Positions 1-5,961 of a DNA stretch of 12,469 bases are shown here, piece by piece. This DNA comes from Treponema sp. Its GTDB lineage: Bacteria > Spirochaetota > Spirochaetia > Treponematales > Breznakiellaceae. The position numbers and the translations under genes were made by a program. The notes beneath the pieces are model-generated. The model saw only the letters and a program-made list of their open reading frames with translations. It had not been told where the DNA came from and searched no databases. The DNA lies in the NCBI GenBank assembly GCA_031275515.1, contig JAISOQ010000018.1:1-12469 (forward strand), read 5' to 3'. Each line of letters opens with the position of its first letter. Positions within the stretch are counted from its first letter, which is position 1.

Positions 1-74
1 ACCACCGCTTCCCGGTCCCGGTCAAAGGAGGAGTGCATCAGGTTTATGCCTATATCGATTATCGTTTCATTCAT
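1..74 (-). CDS. tatD: TatD-family metal-dependent hydrolase (N-terminus only)
   Basis: The minus-strand reading from 74 gives 25 residues, beginning MNETIIDIGINL and ending FDRDREAVV, before the window ends. The pattern (I/F)DIG(I/V)NL, then S-x-F-x-(K/R)DR-(D/E)-x-VV, is the first strand and helix of TatD DNases, TIM-barrel metal-dependent nucleases of the amidohydrolase superfamily. In this family members act as 3'-5' exonucleases or deoxyribonucleases in the cytoplasm. TatD normally starts with a metal-binding D-x-H; this and the E. coli TatD subgroup have D-x-G-x-N at that place, which I recall for E. coli TatD itself. The ATG at 74-72 is chosen because GGAGGA (86-81 on the minus strand) sits 6 nt upstream; the next ATG (70-68) hits a stop after three codons. 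The gene is divergent from the HTH gene at 531. The rest lies outside the window, so catalytic residues cannot be checked. Confidence 0.82.
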   Translation of the reverse strand, partial: MNETIIDIGINLMHSSFDRDREAV

Positions 75-110
75 GATTGATCCTCCATAGTTCTTTTATC
101 GTTCCGGCTG

Positions 111-191
111 TAGCGGCGGGCCAAAATGCGGCGGAGAAAAACCGAACAAAGGCCGTAGGCCGGCTGCGATTTTTCTCCGCCCGAACCGCTA
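111..191. repeat. Imperfect 81-bp palindrome upstream of tatD (REP-like)
   Basis: A perfect 12-bp inverted repeat, GGCGGAGAAAAA at 130-141 and its complement at 170-181, encloses a smaller GGCC-GTA-GGCC hairpin (151-161). An outer 6-bp pair, TAGCGG at 111-116 with CCGCTA at 186-191, closes the whole. CCGAAC occurs at 142-147 and again at 181-186 in direct orientation. It lies between two divergent genes, so it is not a shared 3' terminator. It could be a REP-type element or a folded 5' leader of the tatD mRNA; which one cannot be decided here. Confidence 0.6.
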
Positions 192-207
192 TAAGGCGGC
201 GAAGCAT

Positions 208-230
208 ATACAGTGAATACAGTATACAGA
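208..230. repeat. Three short direct repeats (ATACAG) in the tatD upstream region
   Basis: ATACAGT occurs at 208-214 and 217-223, followed directly by ATACAGA at 224-230. Spacing is 9 and 7 bp. They lie 134-156 bp upstream of the tatD start and could be binding sites for a regulator, but may also be chance in AT-rich DNA. Confidence 0.35.
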
Positions 231-388
231 TTTGACAAATCCATCAACCGTAAGCGTATCATCTATAATATCCGTCATTGTTTTCCTGATGTCTATATTA
301 AAACTTTTTAAAAACATGGCGGGAAATCTGCCATTCTCCGGGTCAAGCCGGAACAATACCTTTTTCTTTAGATGTAAAGAGTACCAAT

Positions 389-410
389 CAAATATCGCAC
401 AAATATCGCA
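389..410. repeat. Perfect tandem 11-bp repeat (CAAATATCGCA x2)
   Basis: CAAATATCGCA is at 389-399 and again at 400-410 with no gap. The 11-bp period places both copies on the same face of the helix. The repeat ends 62 bp upstream of the -35 box of the HTH gene, so it is a candidate operator or upstream activation site for that gene, possibly for the HTH protein itself. This role is inferred from position only. Confidence 0.45.
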
Positions 411-472
411 AAAGTTTAACGCATACGAAATGGATTGGGAAAGCCTCTGCATTCAATTTTTATCAGAATCTC

Positions 473-501
473 TTGCAATAATATTATTAAATTGATATAA
501 T
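473..501 (+). promoter_or_regulatory. Strong sigma-70-type promoter for the HTH/H1-like gene
   Basis: TTGCAA (473-478) and TATAAT (496-501) are separated by exactly 17 bp; the -10 is a perfect consensus and the -35 matches TTGACA at 5 of 6 positions. Transcription would begin near 508, giving a leader of about 23 nt. An AAGGAG ribosome-binding site lies at 519-524, 6 nt before the ATG at 531. This predicts high constitutive expression unless repressed. Confidence 0.78.
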
Positions 502-530
502 AAAAAAATAAATATTTTAAGGAGCTATTA

Positions 531-1304
531 ATGGCAAAGAAGACTGATAATTTTCCTTCCACGGTTTTAAAAAAGTTAATGGAAGACTATGGACTCAATC
601 CTTCAAAGTTAGGCGCAGCCATCAACCTTAACCAGGCGACTCTCCGGTTGATTCTGTTGGGCAAGGGCAAAATTTCATGCCTTATTGCCCTCAAACTTGC
701 CAGATTTTTTGGCGAAACCCCTGAGTATTGGCTGAATCTGCAGAATCAATACGACCTTGCCGAAGCGGCTAAAGACAAGGAACTAACCGCCGCCCTGAAA
801 AGCATAAAAAAGGTTAAGAAGGCCCCTCCCCCAAAGAAAGCGGCTAAAGGGACGGAAAAAAAAGAGGCTCCCAAGGCCCCAAAAAGCGGGAAAACCGCAG
901 CGGATTCCAAAAAAACAGCCGCTGCAACCAGGAAGTCTGCGGCGGATTCCAAAAAAACAACAAAAGCAGCCGCCGGCAAAGCCCCTGCGGCTAAAAGAAC
1001 CGCCGCGAAAAAGGCGGCGGAACCCAAACCGGGAGGCGCCAAGAGGGGCAGAAAACCTAAGAGCGAAACGGCAGTTTCTGTACCGGAGCCTGACCCTCCA
1101 TTTGAATCTGAACCCGTGTTTGAGTCTGATTCTGTGTTTGCCTCTGACCCTGCATTTGAATCCGAATCCGCGTTTGCCTCTGAATCCACGCTTGAGTCTG
1201 AACCTGCGTCTGTTCCACAGGAGGACGAAACGCAGGTTCGGGAGTCTGAGACGTTTTCCCCTTTTTCATTTCCAGAAACGGCTGAATCTGAGGAAGTAGA
1301 ATAG
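531..1304 (+). CDS. HigA-type HTH protein with histone-H1-like and acidic repeat tails
   Basis: The 257-residue product has four zones. Residues about 8-80 form an XRE/HigA-family helix-turn-helix (GLNPSKLGAAINLNQATLRLIL) ending in FGETPEYWLNLQNQYDLAEA, the typical HigA antidote signature. Residues about 92-170 are rich in Lys, Ala and Pro (KKAPPPKKAAK, then two ADSKKT units), like bacterial histone-H1-type proteins. KRGRKPK at 171-177 is an AT-hook-like motif. Residues 191-226 are six acidic hexapeptides, followed by an acidic, Ser-rich end with stop TAG at 1302-1304. The likely role is DNA binding, perhaps nucleoid organisation or transcriptional control, in the cytoplasm. HigA proteins are normally about 100 residues and paired with HigB; no toxin gene is adjacent, so an antitoxin role is unsupported. 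A strong promoter and ribosome site precede it; the gene appears monocistronic. The reading frame and start are secure, the function is inferred. Confidence 0.9.
   Translation: MAKKTDNFPSTVLKKLMEDYGLNPSKLGAAINLNQATLRLILLGKGKISCLIALKLARFFGETPEYWLNLQNQYDLAEAAKDKELTAALKSIKKVKKAPPPKKAAKGTEKKEAPKAPKSGKTAADSKKTAAATRKSAADSKKTTKAAAGKAPAAKRTAAKKAAEPKPGGAKRGRKPKSETAVSVPEPDPPFESEPVFESDSVFASDPAFESESAFASESTLESEPASVPQEDETQVRESETFSPFSFPETAESEEVE
1101..1208 (+). repeat. Six 18-bp in-frame repeats coding (F/L)-(E/A)-S-(E/D)-x-x
   Basis: Six consecutive 18-bp units (1101, 1119, 1137, 1155, 1173, 1191) encode FESEPV, FESDSV, FASDPA, FESESA, FASEST and LESEPA. The DNA is diverged between units but the protein pattern is kept, which points to selection on the acidic, aromatic-spaced tail. 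Unit number could vary between strains. Confidence 0.85.
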
Positions 1305-1328
1305 TAGTTTTCAGTAAAAATCAGTGTA

Positions 1329-1428
1329 AGGAACTGTGCAGAAATGACATGACCAAAAGGTCATGTCATTTCTGATTGTGTAAGCAATTAGAATAAAATA
1401 CAGGGCATTTTATTCTTGCACAGTTCCT
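1329..1428. repeat. Cloverleaf (four-way-junction) inverted-repeat element, MITE-like
   Basis: A closing stem of 12 perfect pairs (1329-1340 with 1417-1428, AGGAACTGTGCA) encloses three hairpins with almost no unpaired linker. The first has 14 perfect pairs (1341-1354 with 1359-1372) and an AAAA loop. The second has 4 pairs (1375-1378 with 1385-1388). The third has 10 perfect pairs (1390-1399 with 1407-1416) and a 7-nt loop. If the termini are read as GGAACTGTGCA (1330-1340, 1417-1427), TAA flanks each end (1327-1329, 1428-1430), which would suit a 3-bp target duplication of a miniature transposable element. It could instead act as a structured RNA or a processing or termination site. It is not a tRNA: stem lengths are wrong and no T-loop motif is present. 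Confidence 0.75.
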
Positions 1429-1475
1429 AAGATTATCCTAGAACGGACCGTCGGTTTGCGTTTTAGGATAATCTT
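1429..1475. terminator. 17-bp stem-loop abutting the cloverleaf; possible terminator
   Basis: Positions 1429-1445 pair with 1459-1475 (AAGATTATCCTAGAACG against its complement) over 17 positions with a single G.U pair; the loop is 13 nt. It starts at the base immediately after the cloverleaf. The descending arm ends in CTTTT followed by AT-rich sequence, so it could terminate transcription from the HTH gene, though the stem is AT-rich and the T-run is short. Structure is clear, function is inferred. Confidence 0.5.
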
Positions 1476-1484
1476 TTATAAAAG

Positions 1485-1527
1485 CGGATTACCCGGATTG
1501 AGCGGATAAGCCTGGAGGCGTAATCCG
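1485..1527. repeat. Three 9-bp CGGATT-type repeats within an 8-bp inverted repeat
   Basis: CGGATTACC (1485-1493), CGGATTGAG (1494-1502) and CGGATAAGC (1503-1511) are contiguous 9-bp units sharing CGGAT. CGGATTAC at 1485-1492 also pairs perfectly with GTAATCCG at 1520-1527. The unit is about 95 bp upstream of the kinase start and could be an operator or another small folded element. Confidence 0.55.
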
Positions 1528-1537
1528 TGGACTTTTT

Positions 1538-1549
1538 GGGAAATTTCCC
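1538..1549. repeat. Perfect 12-bp palindrome GGGAAATTTCCC
   Basis: GGGAAATTTCCC at 1538-1549 is a perfect dyad with no central gap, 73 bp before the kinase start. Such a site suits binding of a dimeric regulator. No convincing -35/-10 pair was found in 1550-1600, so its relation to a promoter is unknown. Confidence 0.5.
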
Positions 1550-1602
1550 GGCTTTGAAAAAATCCTGCGTTTGTTTTCTGTGATAACGAGTTGTAATAGA
1601 GG

Positions 1603-1613
1603 CTCCTTAGGAG
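1603..1613 (+). promoter_or_regulatory. Kinase ribosome-binding site inside a small self-complementary sequence
   Basis: AGGAG (1609-1613) lies 8 nt before the ATG at 1622 and decides that start. The out-of-frame ATG at 1618 reads only nine codons. The sequence CTCCTTAGGAG (1603-1613) is self-complementary, so the ribosome site could be partly hidden by a small local hairpin. Confidence 0.55.
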
Positions 1614-1621
1614 ATTAATGT

Positions 1622-4372
1622 ATGAGAAATATAAAAAAGCTGATTGAGCGCTGTTTTTTTGCGGAAGAAATTCCTATAGATGTACGGGTATTGAATACGG
1701 CGGGACTTATCGGAATGGCTTCTACGTTATTATTCCTTATTGTCCGCATCATTTTCGGATCCAGCTTAACCATGATCTTCTCTATGCTGGGGCTGTTTCT
1801 TTCCCTGGCTCTCATCCTGTTTATGGGGAACTATTACATAGGCCTCCGTATGGGTTTTGTGATTACCCTCATTGTTGTAGGGAATATACTGTTTCCTGCC
1901 GCGTTTTTTCTCCTTGGCGGAGCGGACGGCGGCATGGCCGCTTTCTTTGTGGCAAGCCAGCTCTTTGTATTTCTGCTGATCAAGGGAAAGCCTTTTATCC
2001 TGCTATTCGCCCTCCATGTTCTCGTGATTATCCTCACCTATTATGCCGGGATCCATTTTCCTTCCCTTGTCCGCCCGCTGACCCCCCGGCAGCAGTTTTT
2101 AGATAATGTCCAATCTATCCTCGTGAGCGGGCTGGTCATAGGGTTTGCGATCAAATTTCAGCGGAAGATCTATCTTCAAGAAAAAGAGAAAACCGATAAT
2201 TTCAGTAAAGAAATCGTAAACCATGACAAACTGCTCCGCATGGTAAACGATACCGCAGCTATACTGCTTACAGTGGATGAAAACAAATTTGAAAATTCGC
2301 TGCAGATATGCATGGAAATACTAGCCGACTGCGTTGATGTTGATCATATTTATATCTGGAAAAACCATCTGGAACAGGACGGCGTCTATTATATTCAAAA
2401 AGCGGTCTGGGAAAAAGAACCCGACGACAACAATGCAATCATGGAGAAACTTGAATTTTCCTACAGCAACAGCCTTTCCCTCTGGGAAGACCGGCTCCTC
2501 AATGGCGAATGTATAAACGGCCCAATCAGCCGCCTGCCCTCAGAGGAATTTTTACGTCTGCTTCCTTACGGCATCAAATCAATTCTGGTGATCCCCATTT
2601 TCCTCCAGGAACGGTTCTGGGGGTTTATCTGTTTTGATGACTGCCGGAAGGAACGGCAATTTTCCCCGTCAGAGGAAAACATTCTGCGTTCCGGGAGCCT
2701 CCTCATGGTAAACGCCGTGGTACGGAACGAAATGACCGCCAGCCTCATACGGGCCCGGGAAGAAGCCCTTTCCAGTACCAGGGCAAAAAGCGAATTCCTG
2801 GCGAACATGAGCCACGAAATGCGTACCCCCATGAACGCCATCACCGGAATGACGATGATAGCAAAATCCTCGACCGATATAGAACAAAAAAATTATTGCT
2901 TAAAAAAAATTGAAGATGCTTCCACCCATCTTCTGGGCGTCATTAACGATATTCTTGACATGTCCAAGATAGAAGCCAACAAGTTTGAGCTTTCGCTGGA
3001 AAATTTCAATTTTGAAAAGATGCTTCAGAAAATTGTAAATGTGGTCAGCCTCAAGATTGAAGAGAAGGGGCAGACCCTTCATGTGCATATAGACCAGAAT
3101 ATCCCCCAGTTTCTCTACGGCGACGATCAGCGTTTTGCCCAGGTTATCGCGAACCTCCTCTCCAATGCCGTAAAATTCACCCCGGAACAGGGGATCATAC
3201 GGCTGGACACCAGTTTGGAAGACGAACAGGACGGCGTCTGTACTATACAGGTTAAGGTGACAGACACCGGCATAGGCATTGCGGAGCAGCAGCAACAGCG
3301 GCTCTTTAATTCCTTTGAACAAGCCGACAGCGGTACTGCCCGTAAATTTGGCGGTACGGGACTCGGTCTGGCTATTTCCAGGCGCATCGTCGAGATGATG
3401 GAAGGCCGCATAAGGGTGGAATCCGAATTGGGAAAAGGCTCTTCCTTCATCTTTACGGTAAAGCTCAAACGCGGCAGGAACGAACGGGACGGTTTCTTAA
3501 CCCCCGGCGTCAACTGGAAGAATCTGCGTACTTTGATTGTTGATGACGATCCCGATATTTGCGATTATTTCAAACTTATTGCCGAACATTTCAATTTCTC
3601 CTGTGTTTCTGTCTCAAACGGAGAAGATGCCCTGGCTGCGATACAGGAAACCGGGCCCTACGATATTTATTTTATAGACTGGAAAATGCCCGGCATGAAC
3701 GGCATAGAGCTATCCAGAAATATCAAGCAGCAAAACTCAAGGAATGCCGTAGTCATCATGATATCGGCTGCGGAATGGCATACTATCGAAAGGGAAGCTA
3801 GGAAAGCGGGAGTGGACAAATTTCTTTCCAAGCCCCTCTTCCCTTCGACTATCGCCGACACCATAAACGAATGTATCGGCATCGCTCCGTCGGGCGTGAA
3901 AAACGCCGAATTGCTGCGGCCATCGGATAATTTTACAGGCCGCCGCGTCCTCCTGGTTGAAGATGTGGAGATCAACAGGGAAATTGTGCTTACCCTGCTT
4001 GAACCCACAGGACTCAAGATAGACTGTGCGGAAAACGGCCTACAGGCGGTAGAAATATTCAAAGCCGCCCCGGATGCCTACGATGTAATTTTCATGGACG
4101 TACAAATGCCCGAAATGGATGGATACGAAGCTACCCGCCAAATCAGAAAATTTGAGGCGTCTATATATGTTCCCGAACAATTCCCAAAGAGGATTCCGAT
4201 AATAGCGATGACCGCCAATGTATTCAAAGAAGACATCCAAAAGAGCCGGGATGCGGGAATGAACGGTCATATCGGCAAGCCTCTGGATATGGAGGATGTG
4301 CTTGCCAAGCTGCGGAAATACCTGCCTGCGGCTCCTCATCCGCAGGAGGAGCTGGAACCGGTCAAACCGTAG
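1622..4372 (+). CDS. Membrane-bound hybrid sensor histidine kinase with GAF and two receiver domains
   Basis: This 916-residue kinase starts with six hydrophobic segments (about 24-46, 49-70, 77-99, 105-120, 124-143, 163-179), which anchor it in the inner membrane and may sense a ligand. A short linker leads to a GAF-like domain (about 205-375). HisKA follows, with SHEMRTP and phospho-acceptor His398. The HATPase has the N-box Asn515, DTGIGI from 548, the F-box FNSFEQAD and GGTGLGLAIS from 577. Receiver 1 has acidic residues 641-643, phospho-acceptor Asp686 and Lys737. Receiver 2 has Glu780/Asp781, Asp826 and Lys886. All key residues of a working phosphorelay are present, but no C-terminal HPt domain is seen, so transfer beyond Asp826 would need a separate HPt protein. 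No response regulator with an output domain is next to it, so the target is unknown. lysS follows after 35 bp but appears to have its own promoter. Confidence 0.93.
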   Translation: MRNIKKLIERCFFAEEIPIDVRVLNTAGLIGMASTLLFLIVRIIFGSSLTMIFSMLGLFLSLALILFMGNYYIGLRMGFVITLIVVGNILFPAAFFLLGGADGGMAAFFVASQLFVFLLIKGKPFILLFALHVLVIILTYYAGIHFPSLVRPLTPRQQFLDNVQSILVSGLVIGFAIKFQRKIYLQEKEKTDNFSKEIVNHDKLLRMVNDTAAILLTVDENKFENSLQICMEILADCVDVDHIYIWKNHLEQDGVYYIQKAVWEKEPDDNNAIMEKLEFSYSNSLSLWEDRLLNGECINGPISRLPSEEFLRLLPYGIKSILVIPIFLQERFWGFICFDDCRKERQFSPSEENILRSGSLLMVNAVVRNEMTASLIRAREEALSSTRAKSEFLANMSHEMRTPMNAITGMTMIAKSSTDIEQKNYCLKKIEDASTHLLGVINDILDMSKIEANKFELSLENFNFEKMLQKIVNVVSLKIEEKGQTLHVHIDQNIPQFLYGDDQRFAQVIANLLSNAVKFTPEQGIIRLDTSLEDEQDGVCTIQVKVTDTGIGIAEQQQQRLFNSFEQADSGTARKFGGTGLGLAISRRIVEMMEGRIRVESELGKGSSFIFTVKLKRGRNERDGFLTPGVNWKNLRTLIVDDDPDICDYFKLIAEHFNFSCVSVSNGEDALAAIQETGPYDIYFIDWKMPGMNGIELSRNIKQQNSRNAVVIMISAAEWHTIEREARKAGVDKFLSKPLFPSTIADTINECIGIAPSGVKNAELLRPSDNFTGRRVLLVEDVEINREIVLTLLEPTGLKIDCAENGLQAVEIFKAAPDAYDVIFMDVQMPEMDGYEATRQIRKFEASIYVPEQFPKRIPIIAMTANVFKEDIQKSRDAGMNGHIGKPLDMEDVLAKLRKYLPAAPHPQEELEPVKP

Positions 4373-4396
4373 ACAAAGACGATTAAAAAAGCATAG

Positions 4397-4402
4397 TATA
4401 AT
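4397..4402 (+). promoter_or_regulatory. Candidate -10 box of lysS, implying a leaderless mRNA
   Basis: A perfect TATAAT at 4397-4402 ends 5 nt before the lysS ATG (4408). A transcript begun the usual 6-7 nt downstream would start at or next to the A of the ATG. No Shine-Dalgarno sequence is visible before the ATG. The -35 region at 17 bp spacing (4374-4379, CAAAGA) is poor, so the box may be chance; in that case lysS would be read through from the kinase. Confidence 0.45.
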
Positions 4403-4407
4403 TTATT

Positions 4408-5952
4408 ATGGACAATACAGGCAGCGTTGCGGACATTCACCCCGGGGACGTAAATCCCAAGGATTTACCTGAGGAAATTGATTATTCTGAACAGGCGCGG
4501 ATACGCCGGGAAAAGCTCAAGGCTTTGAAAGAAGCGGGGAAGAATCCTTTTTCTATCGTAAAATTCAACCAGACCCATCATTCCGGGGAGATCAAAGAAC
4601 ATTTTGAGGATTTCGAGAATAAAGAAGTATCTGTGGCGGGCCGCCTTATGGCCTTTCGGGACATAGGAAAAGCCGCGTTCATCGATCTCCAGGACCGGGA
4701 CGGGCGTATTCAGCTTTATATCAACGCCACCAACCTGGGGGACGAGGCCTACCGGGAGATAAAAACCTACGACATAGGGGACATCATCGGCGTCACCGGC
4801 TCGGTGGCAAAGACCCGGCGGGGAGAGATTTCCGTGTACGCCGTCTCAGTCACCCTGCTCGCCAAGTCTCTGGAGCCCCTGCCCGAAAAATACCACGGCC
4901 TCAAGGATATAGAGGTCCGTTACCGGCGGCGTTATCTTGACCTCATCATGAATCCCGAATCTTTTGAGATTTTCAGGAAGCGTGCCAGAATCATCTCCGC
5001 CGTCAGGGAATACCTCGATAAGCGGGACTACATTGAGGTGGAAACCCCCATACTTTCAACCATTGCGTCCGGAGCGGCGGCCCGGCCCTTTATCACCAAG
5101 TCCAACACCCTGAACATGCAGCTCTACCTCCGTATCGCCACGGAACTGTACCTCAAGCGCTGTATTGTGGGCGGCATGGAACGGGTCTACGATCTGGGGA
5201 AAAATTTCCGCAACGAGGGGATAGACATCAGGCACAACCCTGAATTCACGATGATAGAACTGTACCAGGCCTATGCGGATTACAACGATATGATGGAACT
5301 CTGCGAAAACCTGATATCCCATATCGCCCTTAACGTTACCGGTTCTACCAAAGTCCGCTATCAGGATACGGACCTTGAATTCGCCGCGCCCTGGAAGCGT
5401 CTTACTATGGTGGACGCGGTAAAGGAATACGGCGGGCCGGATTTTTCCACGATAAAGACCGACGGGGAAGCCCGGGAGCTGGCGGCTGCCTGGGACCTTA
5501 CGGACCTCCTCAAGAAAAAAACGGCGGACTGCACGAGGGGGGATGTTTTAAATGCTGCGTTTGAGAAATTTGCCGAAGCAAAACTCATACAGCCGGCCTT
5601 CATCATAGACTACCCCACGGACATTTCCCCCCTGACCAAGGAGAAGCCTGGGGATCCATCCATGACCGAACGGTTTGAAGCCTTTGTGTATGGCCGGGAA
5701 ATTGCCAACGCCTATTCGGAGCTGAACGATCCCATTGTGCAGGAAGAACGATTCAGGCAGCAGGCAAAGGAACGGGAACTGGGCGACGACGAGGCCTACC
5801 AGCCGGACGATGATTTCATTTCCAGCCTGGAGATAGGGATGCCTCCCACCGGCGGCATGGGGATAGGCATTGACCGGATCGTGATGTTCATGACCAACGC
5901 CTATTCCATCAGGGATGTACTACTCTTCCCCACCATGAAGCCTGCGGACTAA
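4408..5952 (+). CDS. lysS: Lysyl-tRNA synthetase, class II
   Basis: The 514-residue product charges tRNA-Lys with lysine in the cytoplasm. An N-terminal extension of about 20 residues precedes the helix DYSEQARIRREKLKALKEAG. An OB-fold anticodon-binding domain follows (about 60-155, VAGRLMAFRDIGKAAFIDLQD). The class II catalytic core has motif 1 near VETPILSTIASGAA, motif 2 as FRNEGIDIRHNPEFTMIE with Arg268, and motif 3 as GIGIDRIVM with Arg490. YGREIANAYSELNDP is typical of LysRS. Length and the OB-fold exclude the shorter EpmA/GenX paralogue. The ATG at 4408 is the only reasonable start: an in-frame stop lies at 4399-4401 and no other early start codon exists, although there is no ribosome-binding site. 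Borrelia burgdorferi and Treponema pallidum use the unrelated class I LysRS, so a class II enzyme here is a notable difference. Confidence 0.95.
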   Translation: MDNTGSVADIHPGDVNPKDLPEEIDYSEQARIRREKLKALKEAGKNPFSIVKFNQTHHSGEIKEHFEDFENKEVSVAGRLMAFRDIGKAAFIDLQDRDGRIQLYINATNLGDEAYREIKTYDIGDIIGVTGSVAKTRRGEISVYAVSVTLLAKSLEPLPEKYHGLKDIEVRYRRRYLDLIMNPESFEIFRKRARIISAVREYLDKRDYIEVETPILSTIASGAAARPFITKSNTLNMQLYLRIATELYLKRCIVGGMERVYDLGKNFRNEGIDIRHNPEFTMIELYQAYADYNDMMELCENLISHIALNVTGSTKVRYQDTDLEFAAPWKRLTMVDAVKEYGGPDFSTIKTDGEARELAAAWDLTDLLKKKTADCTRGDVLNAAFEKFAEAKLIQPAFIIDYPTDISPLTKEKPGDPSMTERFEAFVYGREIANAYSELNDPIVQEERFRQQAKERELGDDEAYQPDDDFISSLEIGMPPTGGMGIGIDRIVMFMTNAYSIRDVLLFPTMKPAD

Positions 5953-5961
5953 GGACCCTCG

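Larger units (their letters stand above)
192..472. other. AT-rich divergent intergenic stretch without a supported gene
   Basis: This stretch separates tatD from the HTH gene. Open frames exist on both strands (232-495 plus, 452-189 minus), but neither product resembles a family I know, both are only 87 codons and overlap each other. The visible content is short repeats: ATACAG at 208, 217 and 224, and a perfect tandem 11-mer at 389-410. The ATACAG repeats lie where the tatD promoter would be expected; I could not settle on a good -35/-10 pair for tatD. No HigB-type toxin gene is recognisable here. Confidence 0.55.

Noticed and set aside
71..262. Minus-strand 63-codon frame whose TGA overlaps the tatD ATG
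   Set aside because: The overlap looks like coupling, but the frame runs through the large palindrome, its product is unlike known proteins and it has no clear ribosome site.
389..410. Direct repeats considered as a short CRISPR array
   Set aside because: Only two 11-bp copies in tandem, without spacers or cas genes.
189..452. Minus-strand 87-codon frame in the same region, considered as a small gene or gene remnant
   Set aside because: No recognisable motif, overlaps the opposite frame, and includes the repeats of the intergenic region. A decayed gene cannot be excluded.
232..495. Plus-strand 87-codon frame upstream of the HTH gene, considered as a toxin gene (HigB)
   Set aside because: The product has no RelE/HigB-type features, has no ribosome site that I can see, and runs into the -10 region of the HTH promoter.
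746..1189. Long minus-strand frame opposite the HTH gene tails
   Set aside because: It mirrors the repeated, low-complexity plus-strand coding sequence; the product is only Ala/Ser/Gly-rich.
1329..1428. Cloverleaf considered as a tRNA or tRNA-like gene
   Set aside because: The closing stem is 12 bp and the first arm 14 bp; there is no anticodon arm of normal size, no GTTC-type T-loop and no CCA end.
1571..1599. Possible kinase promoter TTGTTT - 17 bp - TAATAG
   Set aside because: Each box matches the consensus at only about half of its positions, so it is not better than chance.
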